A stretch of DNA of 64,000 nt from Sorghum bicolor (GCF_000003195.3 NC_012877.2:21833737-21897736); one strand, 5' to 3'; counted from the first letter of the stretch, positions 43,222-55,919 are shown. Numbers and translations: made by a program. Notes: generated by a model from the sequence alone, not told the origin.

Positions 43222-46200
43222 TCATCCCGAGATTTTTGGGGTTACTAACCATTTCTTATGAAATTTTGGATAAACTGTTTTTAAGTAATCCTCTGTTTCC
43301 CAAGTGGCATCCCTATCGTCATGATGACTCCACACCACCTTGTATGTTCGAACAACTCTGTTTCGGGTTACTCGCTCCTTGGTATCCACAATCCCCACTG
43401 GCTGCTCTTTGTACTCTAGGTCTGCTTTTATCTTGATTCCTCGAGGTTCAATTCTTTGCTCCGGTACTTTCAGACATTTCCGCAGTTGAGACACATGGAA
43501 GACCGGAAAGATCGAGCTCATCTCTTCAGGTAACTGAATCTTGTAGGCCACTGGGCCTTTCCTTTCTAGCACTTGGTATGGTCCCACATATCTGGGTGCA
43601 AGCTTGCTTCGAACTCGGAAACGTTGAATTTTCTTCATTGGCGTAACCTTGAGATACACATAGTCGCCTACTTTGAACTCAAGCGGCCTTCTCCTCTTGT
43701 CAGCATAACTCTTCTGTCGTGATTGCGCTACTTGCATATGTTGCTGTATAATCTGCACCTTTTTCTTGGCATCATTCACAAAGTCGATACCATAGTATCT
43801 TCTTTCACCAGGTTCCACCCAGTTTAACGGAGTTCGACATCTCCGCCCATACAAAGCTTCGAACGGGGCCATCTTGATGCTCTCTTGATAACTATTATTG
43901 TATGAGAACTCAGCCAAAGGTAACCATGATTCCCACGATCCCTTGGATGATAGCACACAGGCCCTCAGCATATCTTCTAACACTTGGTTTAGCCTCTCTG
44001 TTTGGCCTGAAGTCTGGGGATGATACGCTGTGCTTCTTATCAGACTGGTCCCCAAACTCTTATGCATGCGCTCCCAGAAGTGAGCAGTGAACTGCGGTCC
44101 TCTATCCGATATGATGGTTTTGGGGATACCATGCAACTTGACGATCTCAGCCATATATATATCAGCATACTCGGGAGGTCTGTATGTGTTCTTGACTGGA
44201 ATGAAATGAGCCGACTTGGTTAATCGATCTATGATTACCCAAATCGAGTCATTCCCCTTCCTGGTTGTCGGTAAGCCGGTGATAAAGTCAATACTGACCT
44301 CTTCCCATTTCCACTCTGGAACTGATAACGGTTGTAACAGACCTGCAGGTTTCATATGGATGGCCTTAACTCTGCAACATGTGTCACAACGGGCCACATA
44401 AGCGGCTATTTCTTTCTTCATCATGGTCCACCAAAAGTGGGGCCTTAGATCTTGATACATTTTGCTGCTGCTAGGATGAATAGAAAGCTTAGAGAGATGG
44501 GCTTCATCCATGATGCGATTCTTCAACTCCCGATCTTTCGGGACCACTAACCGCTGTTGAAACCACAGTACCCCCTTCTCATCAACCCGAAACTGAGTCT
44601 TTGGGTCATCTTTGATCTTCTCTTTGATGTGGAAAATACCCTTGTCTGTTTTCTGACCTTCAATGACTTGACTCTCGTGTGAACAACTGAGTTGTATATG
44701 ACATAAGAGCTCAGGATGCATAAGATTGAATCCATCTTCAAACAATGGTTGCACCACTTGATAGTGCGGTTTACGACTCAACGCATCTGCTACCACATTA
44801 GCCTTGCCTGGATGATAGTGAACCTCCAGATCATAGTCCTTGATTAACTCTAACCACCGTCGTTGCCTCATATTCAGCTCGGACTGAGTGAAGATGTTCT
44901 TCAAACTCTTGTGATCGGTGTAGATGTGACACTTATTTCCTAGCAGATAATGTCTCCAAATCTTCAAGGCATGCACCACTGCTGCTAACTCGAGGTCGTG
45001 CGTTGGGTAATTGACTTCATGCTTTCTCAGCTGTCGGGAAGCATAAGCTATCACCCTGCCATCTTGCATCAACACACATCCCAGGCCACTCTTCGATGCG
45101 TCACAAAACACATCAAAAGGCTTCTCTATATTGGGTTGCGCCAGAACGGGGGCAGTGGTTAGCAACTTTCGCAAGGTGCGGAAGGCTAACTCACACCCTT
45201 CCGTCCAGACAAACTTATGATCCTTTTGTAGCAAACTTGTCATTGGCTTAGCAATCTTGGAGAAGTCAGGTATGAAGCGACGATAATACCCGGCCAGACC
45301 AAGAAAACTTCTAACTTCCGATACAGAAGTTGGTGCCTTCCAGTCCATGACTTCCTGCACTTTTGATGGATCCACAGCAATTCCTTCTTCAGACAGAATG
45401 TGCCCTAGGAAAGGAACTTTCTTCAACCAGAACTCACACTTGCTGAACTTGGCATATAACTGGTGCTCTCGTAATCGTGTTAGCACGATTCTCAGATGTT
45501 CGGCGTGATCTTGCTCATTTTCTGAATACACCAGGATATCATCGATAAACACCACAACAAACTTATCCAATTCTGGCATAAAGGCTGAATTCATCAGATA
45601 CGTAAAGTATGCAGGAGCATTTGTCAACCCAAAGGACATGACAAGATACTCATACAACCCATATCTGGTGGAAAAAGCAGTCTTCGGGATATCTTGCGGA
45701 CGAATCTTGATTTGGTGATACCCAGATCTCAAATCTATCTTAGAAAACACTCTGGCCTTGGATAACTGATCAAACAGGATATCAATCCTTGGCAGGGGAT
45801 ACTTATTCTTGATCGTCACTGCATTAAGTGGACGATAGTCCACGCACATGCGCAACGACTGATCCTTCTTTTTCACAAACAACGCTGGACAACCCCATTC
45901 CGACGAGCTTGGCCGGATGAACCCTTTTTCTAGTAACTCCTTCAGTTGCTTCTTCAACTCTGCGAGTTCGTTTGGTGGCATCCGGTACGGCCTTCTAGAT
46001 ATTGGTGTTGTACCTGGTATCAACTCGATTGCAAACTCTACCTCCCTATCTGGGGGAAGTCCTGGTAACTCCTCGGGAAACACATCAGGGAACTCGCATA
46101 CTACGGGTATGTGTTCTAGGGGAACTACCTGTACTGCACACGAAAGACTGGCGAAGTCCAAACGCCGGGGTAACTTGACCTGAAACACACCCTTCCCTTG

Positions 46201-47712
46201 CGGCTCTCTGAGGGAAAGGGTTCTATTCCCAACATCTATAACTGTGCCCCAGTCAGTCATCTTGTTCATTCCAATGATGACATCCAAAACCAGTCCTGGC
46301 ATGACCACAAGGTTTACACGAAACCTCCGGCCACTGATATCCAAAGTAACTCCTATTACCGTTTTATTAGTCAACACATCGGCTCCGGCTGAGCTGATGC
46401 GATAGCCATAACCTAACTCAGTAACTGGCTGATCATGCTTTTGTGCAAATGCTTGGCTCATGAATGAATGCGATGATCCAGAATCAAACAAAACAACTGC
46501 GAGATGTTGGTTGACAGGAAACATACCAGCTGTCACCGGTTCTCCTTCCGGGATCTCCTCAATCGAGGTATGGTGCACACGAGCTGGATAGGTTGGCTGC
46601 TGCCTCTTGGGGTAGGGACATTCCTTAGCAAAGTGCCCCATCTTGTGGCAGTTATAGCACGGACCCTTGGGCGCATTGTTGACGGCAGGTGCTGCAGCTT
46701 GAATTGCCTTTGGCTTGGCAGGAGCTATCGCCACCTTGTACGGCTTCTGCTGGGTTGGATGCCCGGTGTTCCTTCTCTGCGGCGGTCGGAACTTAGCACC
46801 TGGGGCAGGAGGACGATACTGCTGTCGCCCTGTCACTGGTGCCCTGGACTGAGATGATCCTGCTTCAAAAGCCCTTTTACGTGACTTGGATGCACTGTAG
46901 TTGTTGTTATTGTTCTCTTGGGTCAGACAGTCACTGATATAGGCATTGAAAGTAGCCCTGGCCCCTGTACCCATGGTCTTCAGCATCTTTGGATTCAAGC
47001 CTCTCTGGAAACTAGCAATCTTCTTAGCCTCCGTGTTCACAAACTCAGGGGCATAGCGAGCGAGATTGTTGAAAGCGTGTAGATACTCCTTCACAGACTT
47101 CGTCCCTTGGGACAGCCTTATGAACTCCCCAACCTTCATTTCAACCACACCAGGAGGAATGTAATTTCCCCGGAAAGCGGTGGTGAAGCGGTTCCAGGTG
47201 ATTGGTGTCCCCTCTGGGTAGGTGGTACGGTGATGGGACCACCAAATCCCAGCAGGTCCTTGCAACTGATGTGCCGCATACTCAGCCTTGAGTTCTTCTG
47301 TCATTCGGAGAAGACGAAACTTCTGCTCCATGGTGTTGATCCACTCATCTACTTCGAGTGGTTCCAAGGCCTCCTTAAAGATTGGTGGCTTGGTATCCAT
47401 GAAGTCCTTGAACGAACTGTACTGGTTGACCTCCCGGCCACCGTGATTATCCCCACGACGGGTGTTGTCAGCTATGTTGCGCAAAGCTTCTTCCATGTTG
47501 CGCTGCATCTGTTCCATGTTGCGTTGGCTCCCCAGAAACTGCGTGAAAAACACATCCGCAGTGTACGGGGGAGGCGGTGGTGGGGGCGGTGTTGGTGCTC
47601 TGTCCTCATTCCGTTGAGCCCCACCTCCGGATGTACCTGCTCCAAGGCCCGGGTTGCTGTTACCCCCGCCACGTGTTTGCACCATCTGCTTATGCCAATG
47701 ATAAGCAATCAT
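43222..47712 (-). CDS. Gag-Pol polyprotein of Tekay-like chromovirus
   Basis: One uninterrupted frame of 1496 codons. The likely start is the second Met (ATG at 47685, reading MVQTRGGG) because it follows a CAG acceptor-like junction and matches the gag start of family A. Domains by residue from 47712: Pro-rich N-terminus (about 40-50), gag core with [15 protein letters not shown] (about 95), CCHC knuckle [14 protein letters not shown] (about 350), aspartic protease [11 protein letters not shown] (about 405), RT with VDYRPLN and FIDDILVYS (about 600-730), RNase H FDVFCDAS and TDHKSL (about 867-935), HHCC (about 1070-1115), integrase core with DFITGLP, SDRGPQF and GQTERLNQ (Asp, Asp, Glu; about 1141, 1204, 1238), and a chromodomain-like end with YKVVWSHH and ATWETEDYL (about 1440-1476). 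All catalytic residues are present. It does replication, processing and integration; the chromodomain is known to bias integration to heterochromatin in this group. Confidence 0.97.
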   Translation of the reverse strand: MIAYHWHKQMVQTRGGGNSNPGLGAGTSGGGAQRNEDRAPTPPPPPPPPYTADVFFTQFLGSQRNMEQMQRNMEEALRNIADNTRRGDNHGGREVNQYSSFKDFMDTKPPIFKEALEPLEVDEWINTMEQKFRLLRMTEELKAEYAAHQLQGPAGIWWSHHRTTYPEGTPITWNRFTTAFRGNYIPPGVVEMKVGEFIRLSQGTKSVKEYLHAFNNLARYAPEFVNTEAKKIASFQRGLNPKMLKTMGTGARATFNAYISDCLTQENNNNNYSASKSRKRAFEAGSSQSRAPVTGRQQYRPPAPGAKFRPPQRRNTGHPTQQKPYKVAIAPAKPKAIQAAAPAVNNAPKGPCYNCHKMGHFAKECPYPKRQQPTYPARVHHTSIEEIPEGEPVTAGMFPVNQHLAVVLFDSGSSHSFMSQAFAQKHDQPVTELGYGYRISSAGADVLTNKTVIGVTLDISGRRFRVNLVVMPGLVLDVIIGMNKMTDWGTVIDVGNRTLSLREPQGKGVFQVKLPRRLDFASLSCAVQVVPLEHIPVVCEFPDVFPEELPGLPPDREVEFAIELIPGTTPISRRPYRMPPNELAELKKQLKELLEKGFIRPSSSEWGCPALFVKKKDQSLRMCVDYRPLNAVTIKNKYPLPRIDILFDQLSKARVFSKIDLRSGYHQIKIRPQDIPKTAFSTRYGLYEYLVMSFGLTNAPAYFTYLMNSAFMPELDKFVVVFIDDILVYSENEQDHAEHLRIVLTRLREHQLYAKFSKCEFWLKKVPFLGHILSEEGIAVDPSKVQEVMDWKAPTSVSEVRSFLGLAGYYRRFIPDFSKIAKPMTSLLQKDHKFVWTEGCELAFRTLRKLLTTAPVLAQPNIEKPFDVFCDASKSGLGCVLMQDGRVIAYASRQLRKHEVNYPTHDLELAAVVHALKIWRHYLLGNKCHIYTDHKSLKNIFTQSELNMRQRRWLELIKDYDLEVHYHPGKANVVADALSRKPHYQVVQPLFEDGFNLMHPELLCHIQLSCSHESQVIEGQKTDKGIFHIKEKIKDDPKTQFRVDEKGVLWFQQRLVVPKDRELKNRIMDEAHLSKLSIHPSSSKMYQDLRPHFWWTMMKKEIAAYVARCDTCCRVKAIHMKPAGLLQPLSVPEWKWEEVSIDFITGLPTTRKGNDSIWVIIDRLTKSAHFIPVKNTYRPPEYADIYMAEIVKLHGIPKTIISDRGPQFTAHFWERMHKSLGTSLIRSTAYHPQTSGQTERLNQVLEDMLRACVLSSKGSWESWLPLAEFSYNNSYQESIKMAPFEALYGRRCRTPLNWVEPGERRYYGIDFVNDAKKKVQIIQQHMQVAQSRQKSYADKRRRPLEFKVGDYVYLKVTPMKKIQRFRVRSKLAPRYVGPYQVLERKGPVAYKIQLPEEMSSIFPVFHVSQLRKCLKVPEQRIEPRGIKIKADLEYKEQPVGIVDTKERVTRNRVVRTYKVVWSHHDDRDATWETEDYLKTVYPKFHKKWLVTPKISG

Positions 47713-48008
47713 TAGGAGTTGCCATCAACGGTAGAAAATGTGTAGAATCGTGCCATACTGATTTTACTGAGGGAATAAATTCACACAATAAACAAAGGCA
47801 CAACAACTCATCATCCACGCACAACATCACTAACAGATTACTTAACATTCACGTAGCAAGGTTTGCATACATCCAACTTGCCAGCATACATACACTGGAC
47901 TTTCAGCATTAACTCATAAAGTCTTACACAGCCCAGATCCAAAAGTACACGACATGCCATGCAACATACATCACAAAAGAGGAAGGACTAGCTCTAGAGC
48001 CCTAGCAT
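47713..48008 (-). other. Spacer between ORF0 and gag-pol
   Basis: About 300 bases without a gene. On the - strand the region ends in GGCATAAGCAG directly before ATGGTGC, an acceptor-like junction. Confidence 0.5.
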
Positions 48009-49052
48009 CTACTCGCTATGGTCACTGTCCATGCCGGAACCATCCTCATCTTCATCACCACTAGCAGCTGCTCCTATCTCGAGATCCGCGTCCATCTCGT
48101 CCTCAGAGTCTAGCTCAGCTGCTCCAGGCAGGTGGTGAGGGTGGAGCTGGTTATGCAGCTGGTGGATCTCCTCATGCAAGTTCTCATTGTACTCCTCAGC
48201 ATTAGCTAGCTGCTGCTCTAGCTCTAGCTGTCGGGCCCTCAAAGTGTCCTCCTCGTGCCAGGCTTCATTCCTCTGTCCAAGCACATGGACTAGCATGCGC
48301 TCGCAGTTCCTGTGAGCAGTAGTCACCCTGTCCTTCTGCTCCCGCACTGCAAGCAGGTCCTGACACAGCTCACTGTTCTTCTGGACCGCCTGGTCTCTCT
48401 CTCTGGTCACACGGGCCAACTCTGCCTGTAGCCTCTCAACCTCAGAGTCAAACTCACGCTGCAACTGACGCTTCTCATCCTGGACGGTGAGAAGAGACCC
48501 GGACAAGCGACCCAAACAACGCTCCAGGCCTCCATAGGTCTTCATCAACGCGTACATGGCACTCATAGCTGCACTGTCACTGTGCTGGTCCTCATCCGCA
48601 CTCCTCTCTAGAGCATTCACCTCGGACTGATCCCACACCGAAGTGTAAGGGTCACCCCGGGGAAACACCCCAGCGAAGGCGTGGGCCAGCTCCTGTGGAA
48701 ACCTCTCCATGAGGTCCCTCAAAACTGCGAAAGCTGCCCTGCTGGCACCGTGGAAAGGCGTGACACCTCGGGACTCGTACACCCAACCGCCCCAAGCAGG
48801 GTCTCCTCCACTGGTAGGGACAACTGCCTCGATCCCCACCAGGGTCTCGTCACCAAGCGGCTCCTTATCCCAATAGTAGCAAGGCTCCCTTCCTTTGGGA
48901 TACCCCATCGAACTGAGCACCCTCCAAAGCAAAGTGGGCATCCCAAACTCCTCCAGGAACTTGCTCTTATGTCGCGAGCTCCTAGCTGCCAACGGATGGC
49001 GAGGGGCCCGCCCACCAGTGGACTTGCGAGCGGTGAGCCTAGTGCGTGCCAT
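48009..49052 (-). CDS. ORF0 with histone H3-tail-like N-terminus, coiled coil and acidic tail
   Basis: 347 codons from ATG at 49052 (preceded by GCAGCAG). The first residues read MARTRLTARKSTGGRAPR, against histone H3 MARTKQTARKSTGGKAPR. Over H3 positions 1-21, 16 are identical, including T3, T6, R8, K9, S10, T11 and R17. K4 and K14 are Arg, K18 is His. A later SRHKS resembles the ARKS around K27. There is no histone fold after it: residue 31 onward reads KFLEEFGMPTLLWRVL, shared with family A ORF0, then a Gly/Trp-containing globular part (to about 150), a long coiled coil (about 185-300) and an acidic tail (DSEDEMDADLE ... DEDEDGSGMDSDHSE). The gene lies between primer site and gag on the coding strand of an intact element. 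Function unknown. Inference: it may imitate the H3K9 region for chromatin readers or writers, including the element's own chromodomain. Confidence 0.85.
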   Translation of the reverse strand: MARTRLTARKSTGGRAPRHPLAARSSRHKSKFLEEFGMPTLLWRVLSSMGYPKGREPCYYWDKEPLGDETLVGIEAVVPTSGGDPAWGGWVYESRGVTPFHGASRAAFAVLRDLMERFPQELAHAFAGVFPRGDPYTSVWDQSEVNALERSADEDQHSDSAAMSAMYALMKTYGGLERCLGRLSGSLLTVQDEKRQLQREFDSEVERLQAELARVTRERDQAVQKNSELCQDLLAVREQKDRVTTAHRNCERMLVHVLGQRNEAWHEEDTLRARQLELEQQLANAEEYNENLHEEIHQLHNQLHPHHLPGAAELDSEDEMDADLEIGAAASGDEDEDGSGMDSDHSE

Positions 49053-49861
49053 CTGCTGCAAATGGAATACCGTGGGTAAGAGTGAGGATTACCTTTAATT
49101 ATTTTATTTAGAATTGGGACAGATTAAATTAAGGGGGAAAGTAAGCAATGATATGGAATGAACATGATGTATGCACGAACTTACGATCTCACAAACCTAG
49201 AAACAAGGGTTAACACTAAGCGGTATATGCGGTGGCATACAACGTTCTCTCATAATGTAACTAGCGTTCTAAGCGGGAACGTGGTTAGGGTACCTGCAGA
49301 AAACTCATTTCAGCCCACCCACAGTATGATCGTGCAGAACAAAATTTAAAACTATGCACTTCACATACGCAGACACCCGTCCATGCATGTGACGTGTCAC
49401 TACCCACATCATCGCCCTAATGACGGCATCGCCTCTCAGGACAGAATTCCCAGCATGCGGCACTGTTCCCGAGACACACCAAACATGTGTGCATGACACA
49501 GTACCTAACAACACTCCCCTAGACCGGCAGTGTATCCGATCATGCTCTCACAGCTCCCACTTACCGTGGCGTAGAGGAAAAAGGGATCCATACATTACCA
49601 CTCAAATGAATGGCACTCATACTATTGCACGCCGTATGAGCGACGAAAATAGAAATATGATGCATTCACCCCCAAGTCAGTACTTCCTAGCCACCTTAGA
49701 GTCCTTAACTGGGCATAAAGGATATGACCATGGCACACTAGATAATTTTCCCAAAACTTAGTTTAACACCTTGATCATTATTAATTAATTAATAAATCTT
49801 TTACTAAACCGGTTTAGATTTTTTTGTTTAAAACGTACTTATGAACAGTAACTCGCTAAAC
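49053..49861 (-). other. 5' leader of the Tekay-like element
   Basis: Untranslated part between primer site and ORF0. Contains GGTAAGTGG (donor-like, about 49557-49565) next to a 20-base motif (49537-49556) and a 16-base motif (49510-49525), both identical to the family A leader, and a TTTTCTGCAGGTACC stretch (about 49290-49304) also shared. No supported gene. Confidence 0.6.
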
Positions 49862-49878
49862 CTTGCTCCGATGCCAGC
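49862..49878 (-). other. Primer binding site, initiator Met tRNA type
   Basis: Element sense GCTGGCATCGGAGCAAG, immediately inside the 5' LTR. Confidence 0.8.
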
Positions 49879-52800
49879 TGTAACAGAACCGACCAAATTA
49901 TAAGAGATTAAGCCTAATAGTGACCATTTGCATAGTTGAACCATCACGCTTAAGCCCATATAATCCCGGTAGTCCGTGAAATCTCGAAGGATTTCAAACC
50001 ACGCATCGCATACAGCCAAGATCGTAATAAGTTTAGCGGCCGCCATCCACAAGTACATCCAGATTACAACATTCATGAAACACATCGGAGTACTTAAGTT
50101 ATTACAAACCAAGTTCTTCAAGTAGCGGAAGCTTCATAGTTCGAAATTACAACACACACGATAAGTCTGATACAGTGCCATAGTTCGGTCATTCCCACAA
50201 AAGCAAAGGAAGAGACGGAGTGACCATCGCCCTTGGTCTAGTCATCACCCATAGCTGGGTACAGACAGAGGATGCAATAACCATAGTACATTTGACCATT
50301 TGCAAAACAACATGGGAATAGGACCCTGAGTACGAGAAGGTACTCAGCTAGACTTACCCGTCATAAACTTAAAATAAAGACTCATCAAGGATCATGAAGG
50401 CTATTTAGTGGGGTAGCTGACAACCATTTTGCAAAGACCGCAAGGTTTTATTACCCTAACCTACATAAATCTTTTCTTCTTTTAATCTGCTCAAGTTGAA
50501 AGTATCATTACCTATTATCTAGGTTTGCTCCTGTGCTATTACAAGCAAGTATGAGACTATGATAGTACCTCATCATAGCATTTCTTAAACCATTCATCAT
50601 TATAACCCAAGTGTTCCATAGTCCTTACTACGAGGACGAAGCTCATGTCAAGTGCTCACTATCCAGGAGCGATGGCGATTCGAATCGATTTCTAACCAGC
50701 TGGCGAATTTATTCCCCACACAAACCACACTCACTGATCAAGTGAGCTACAGGTCACCGTGTTGCACTATCCAAGACCAATTCGCGGGTTCGACAGGCAC
50801 CGCCCGTACCCGAGGACCGTTCCGGCGACCGAGGTATCCAAGGTATACCAAGGTTGCGCGCCGCGCCCTCGTCGTTCTCCTCAACCATCACCAATACAGC
50901 GCGTACATCGGGCCGATTCCCGGCCCGGATAGTGCTCACGCTTCGCGGTCGGAACGACTTATCCTTCCAGCTAAGTGTGGGGCATGCGTTCAACATGACA
51001 AGAGGGCCGTCAACGATCGGTCCTTAATCGACACAGGCAGGGGCACTATGGTCAACCCACCATAAGACCCTGCCCGGTCTCCAAATTCATTCCACAATTG
51101 GTCATCCTTTTCCCAAGCAACCAATGCTTAATCAAGCAGGTATCCACCTATATCTCGCAGGTGACAGGAAATCACCCGACTTCTACCGGACTAAGCAAGC
51201 TAAGCATAGACTCCGCGCCTATCTACATAGGACAAGGTAGATAAACGAGTAGGAATAACAAGGAGTACATATGCAGCAACGGTATCAGGCAACTCCTACC
51301 ACTTAAATGCAGTAGTAGAACAAGTATAGTGCATCACATAAGTTAGCGAGAATAGGGAGACTTAGAATGCTCCGGGGCTTGCCTTTCTCAAACGTGCTGG
51401 GTCGGTGATCCGGACACTCCTGCAGTTCCTCTCCGGGTTCCGGTGCTTCCGGAGGTTCCTGCTCCAGAGTCTCCTCTGGCTCCTCGGGTCCCACCTCGTT
51501 CTCCTGCGAGCCTGTATGATGCATGTGTGCTCATGAGTGGAGTGTGAGATGCCCGAATGGATGCTTGTATGAGAAGGTACCAAAGGACCATGTCATGATG
51601 CATGGATGATACACTTGGTCATGCTCATCACAAGGTATGCAACATCATCCAAGAACAGGCACTTGGATTAAACATCTATTGCATTCTCTTTTACAATTAT
51701 TTTTCAAATGCAATCAGTAACCCACAGGATGCTTCAAAGATACACCAAACCCAACTTATTCCATTCAACCTAGATATGCAACCATTCATAATTTTCTTTA
51801 TTCATTTCTAGGCTCATTAAAATCACATGCAATTCTGTTCATCAATAAATTCCAGAAAAATTACAGGAGACTACTAGCTAATCATAAAGTCTACTGTAAA
51901 ATTTTCATAATTTTGTGGTTACTTATTTTGAGCCACAAAAATCACAAGATTAATTGATAAGGTAAGTAAAATCACTCTACCGTGATATAAGTGTCAAACA
52001 ACAGATTTCATATTTTTACAATTTGTCTAACATCATAAGAAACACCCACAAAATTTTCCAGATTTATTGCATGACCCATTTAATTATTAAAAATCATAAA
52101 GCACTGCCATGCAAGCATTTAAATTACCATAAATTCATTTATTCATCAAATAATATGTACCCACATTTTCCCAGTGAGCAAACACACATGCAAAGCCAAC
52201 AAATCAAGTTTCACATTTTTCTGAGCCATATTTTATTTACTATGCATTTTCCAAGTTTAACAAAATCATGGATAAAATATATTCACACAGAAAAGTTACT
52301 CCAACATGACATGCAATTACATCAAACTGTAGATCTGGAAATATAGAGCACACCAAAATTTATTTCATTCAATTTGGAGCTGTAGAACTCAAGATATAGA
52401 TTTTACAAACTTTAAATCAATTTCTGGAAAACACTTTTTCAAGAAAACCGACGAAAAAGGCTACGCACACCCAGATCTACACCCACCGGGGTACCCCTGC
52501 GACTGACAGTGGGTCCCCGACCCCACCAGTCAGCGAGACCGAGAGGGAGCTCACCTCCGACGAGCGGATTTCGCCGGCGGTGAGGTCTCCGGCCACGGGG
52601 TGAGGACCAACGTGCTCCTCGCAGCAAGACGCACCCAGCGGTACCCTTGGATCGACCAGAGGACGGCCGGAACACCTCCGGCGAGCATGCATGGCGGCAC
52701 GGCGGCGCTGCTCGCCGTGGCCAGGCTGCTCCGGCGCGGTAGAGCGTGCGCAAACGCCTCTCCGAGCTTCCTCACCTTCCTACCGACCTAGCGCAACAGA

Positions 52801-53798
52801 GAACGAGCGAAAAGAGGCAGGGAAACGCTAGATCCGTCGCGGCGGAGTACTCCGGCGAGCTCGGGGTAACTCCGGCGAGCGATTCACGGCACTCGACGGA
52901 CTCTCACCTCGGTAGAACGTTCGCACGAGCTTACCCTAGCGACGGCGAGTGCCCTGGTGCTCTCGGCGTCGAGCTTGAGGCTCTGGTGCGGCCGGCGACG
53001 AGCGGCGGAGCTCTCTCCGGCAATGGCGCGCGGAGGAGCGGCTGCTGCTGCGCGGTGCGAGCGGAGGAGGAAGGAGAAGGAGGGCGCGGGGGAGACAGGA
53101 TGGAGGGAGTGGCCTGGGAGCCTGCGCCGGCGTCCCGACCAGGGGGGTTGGAGGCCGGCCGCGGCGCGTCCAACGCCGGCGTACGGCCGCCACGTGGCCG
53201 GCGCCGGGTGGGGCAAGGCGGGCGCCGCGCGCGCGGGAGAGAGGGGAGGGGGAGCGGGCCGCGCTGCCCAGCTGGGCCAGAAGGGAGGCGGGTCGGCCCA
53301 GCAGCGCCTGCCCCCTTTCTCCTTTTTTTTGAAATTCTTTTCTCAAATTCTTTCTAAATTCATTTGGACCAATTTAAAATCATTTTCACCTCTTGCTCCC
53401 AAAAACAAAGTTGTTCCAAAACAAAAACTCTACAACTTTGCTTTAACAAGCAAGACAAAATTCCAAACAGAATTTGAATTACAAGTTAAAACTCAGTTCT
53501 AGGTTTTAAACAAATTCTTTTTGGATATTTTTGTATAAATTCCATTTCTCAATTTCCATAGCTCCAAAAACTGCTCAAAAATATTCTAAATTCTTCTTAC
53601 ACATAAAGCAACCTAATTTGAATATTTCACAATTTTAGAAGCAAGTATCATATTTTTAGCATATTTTAACTCATGAAGTGAAGCACATCAAATCATAATT
53701 TGAGAAGAGTGTCATGCTCATGATGCTTATGCTTGATGGGAATGCTTATGCATGACTTTGATGAGACTAAGTGCATGCTTAACACCTAGGGTGTTACA
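49879..53798 (-). repeat. 5' LTR of the Tekay-like element
   Basis: 3920 bp; element-sense start at 53798 and end at 49879. Differs from 39279-43198 at about 27 positions. The hairpin TGAGTAC/GTACTCA (about 50327-50345) is intact here. GKPR frame at 51303-51524. Confidence 0.95.
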
Positions 53799-54680
53799 TG
53801 TATCTCCCAATGAGGTACTTGGAGATGTCATGACCAAAGATCAATACAATGACAATCATGATGATGAGATCATGAAGGAGGATGATGATGACAAGAGGAA
53901 GAAGAGTGTAGCATTCAAAGCTAACTCTTCATCCAAGAGCAAGAACAAGGGCAAGGCCATGAAGGAAGAATCAAGTGATGAGGAGTGCTCCAATGATGAT
54001 AGTGATGATGAAGCACTAGCACTCTTCGACCGCAAGTTTGGCAAGATGAAGAAGAAGAAGGGCTATCACACAAGAAAGAGAAGAGATCACTTCAAGAACA
54101 AGGAGCATGTGTGGCTATGCTACAAGTGCAAGAGCCTCGATCATATTGTGGCAGATTGTCCTTACAATAGTGACAATGATGAGCATGACAAGAAGAACAA
54201 GAAGGAGAAGAAAGAAAAGAAAGAGAAGAAGATGGTCTTCAAGAAGAAGAAGAAGGGTGGATCCTATGTTGTGACATGGGATGGTGATGCTTCTTTGGAT
54301 GGTGATTCTAGTGATGATGACAAAGCATCCAAGAAGAAGGCGCTTGCAAGCATTGCTATCAACAAGCCATCACTCTTTGACACTCCTTCATGCTTCATGG
54401 CTAAGGGCGAGAAGGTACAATATGATGAGATTGAAAGTGAAAGTGAAAATGAATATGATAGTGATAGTGATAATGATGATGAACTCACTAATGAACAACT
54501 CATGGACATGCTAGAACAAGTCGATCACTTATTCAATCTAAAAACAAGAAGTGCAAAGAATTGGCTAAGAAGCTAAAAGCTCTTGAGCAATCCTTTGATG
54601 AGGTCAATGCTAGTCATGAGAGGCTAGTGGAAGCCCATGAGAAGCTTGGCAAAGCTCACACCAAGCTTGAGAAAGCTCAC
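53799..54680 (+). pseudogene. Sire/Maximus-type copia gag, piece c (element S1)
   Basis: Reads SPNEVLGDVMTKDQY, a Lys/Asp/Glu-rich run, the CCHC knuckle CYKCKSLDHIVADC (about 54118-54160), SYVVTWDGDAS, KKKALASIAINKPSLFDTPS and a very acidic stretch. The frame stops at 54574-54576, but the coiled-coil continuation (KALEQSFDEVNASHERLVEA) lies in the neighbouring frame, so a 1-base indel occurred near 54533. The right end is cut at 54680 by the - strand Athila-like element. Confidence 0.9.
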
Positions 54681-55919
54681 TATTGGGTATTTTAAACGCA
54701 AACAGAAAAAATCCACAAGCGCACGGATACCGATGTAGCTTTCACCCGGGAGTATTCCAGAGTATCAATTTTCCACAGGGAACGTGAGTGTACTAATTAG
54801 GATTCAAGATCGCCGAAGGATAACTATATAATTATTTTTAGTGGGAAGAGAGGAAGTTTCCTAAGAGTTCTCTAATTGATCTAAGAATAAAGAATTACTT
54901 CAAAGATTATTTATTTCGGGACATCAGAACACTAACCACAGAAAGAGATGAAAAGGGGGCTAGGAAGCTCTGACTATGGTCGTACAAACACCGATCCGAA
55001 CGAGGTGGAATATGTTGACTGTTAGGGCTGTCACTACCCTAGGGCTACCACAACAATCTGTAGGATTGGGTGTAATTCCAGGTAATTGCAAGACTAAACA
55101 CCACGTCTAATCTATTAATTACTACTCTAGCGTTTCAAAGACTAGAGTACTTGATGCAAGCGGGAATCCAATAAATAACTTGAATGTAAATAAAAGTAAT
55201 TAAAGAACTCAGGAATTATGAATTGAAGAACTTGGAGAATGATGAAGAACGAACTAGTTGCTGCAAAAGTACAATGTTGAGGTAGATCCGACAGATACGG
55301 CTCCTCCTCCGCTCTCCTCTTCTCTCTCCCTATTTTCTAGATTACAACTAGAACTAACTAGAACTAGAACTAGATGAACTAGAACTAGAACTAGATGAAC
55401 TAGAGGGATCCTCTCTACTTGGATGAATAATTGAAACCCTAGCTTTGATTTTGTAGAAGAGGTATGTTCTCCAGGGGGCAGGGGGCCTGCTTATATAGCC
55501 CTTCCAAATGAACGTGGGCCGTCGGATCAAATCAACCTTAATCGCACGGTTATTCTTGAAGATTAGAGGCGGTGGAGCACGATCCGCGAGACCTGCCCTG
55601 ATTGGTCACCAGGGCAGGGCGAGCGCCCAAGGGGGGAGGGCGGGCTCCTAGCCCCCGAGCCCACTCGGCCTACCGTTCGTTCTCGTGGCTTTTGGAGTCT
55701 TCTAGATGATAGAAAATTGGTGCACATGTTAATATCTCTATGTAAACCCGACGTGTGGGCCTTCTCTCCATGTTTCCTGATAACCCCCTGCAGAAATAGA
55801 CAAACACCAAAACTCATGGAATTCTGTCAGATGAAACCCTAATTTTGGATGTTGGTTGCATATAGGTCCTTTTCCATGATTAGTTGACGGTTAAATGTGA
55901 GCATTAAGGACCGTCAACA
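54681..55919 (-). repeat. 3' LTR of older Athila-like element
   Basis: Element-sense start TGTTGACGG at 55919; the other end reads TATTGGG on the + strand, a TG to TA change. TATA-like sequence 55491-55497. GAACTA-type microsatellite about 55345-55403. Confidence 0.88.

Larger units (their letters stand above)
39279..53798 (-). mobile_element. Near-intact Tekay-like chromovirus with ORF0, inserted in copia gag
   Basis: 14,520 bp flanked by TGTAT (39274-39278 / 53799-53803). Both LTRs are 3920 bp and I count about 27 substitutions between them (0.7%), no length change. On the - strand the order is LTR (49879-53798), primer site, leader, ORF0, gag-pol, polypurine tract, LTR (39279-43198). Reading frames are unbroken. 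With a commonly used grass rate of 1.3e-8 per site per year this would be roughly a quarter of a million years old; the rate is an assumption. It looks capable of autonomous movement, which cannot be shown from sequence alone. Confidence 0.95.

Noticed and set aside
55345..55403. GAACTA-rich repeats as a possible array
   Set aside because: A short microsatellite inside the LTR, repeated in the partner LTR (about 60622-60685); no spacer structure and no CRISPR-like features.
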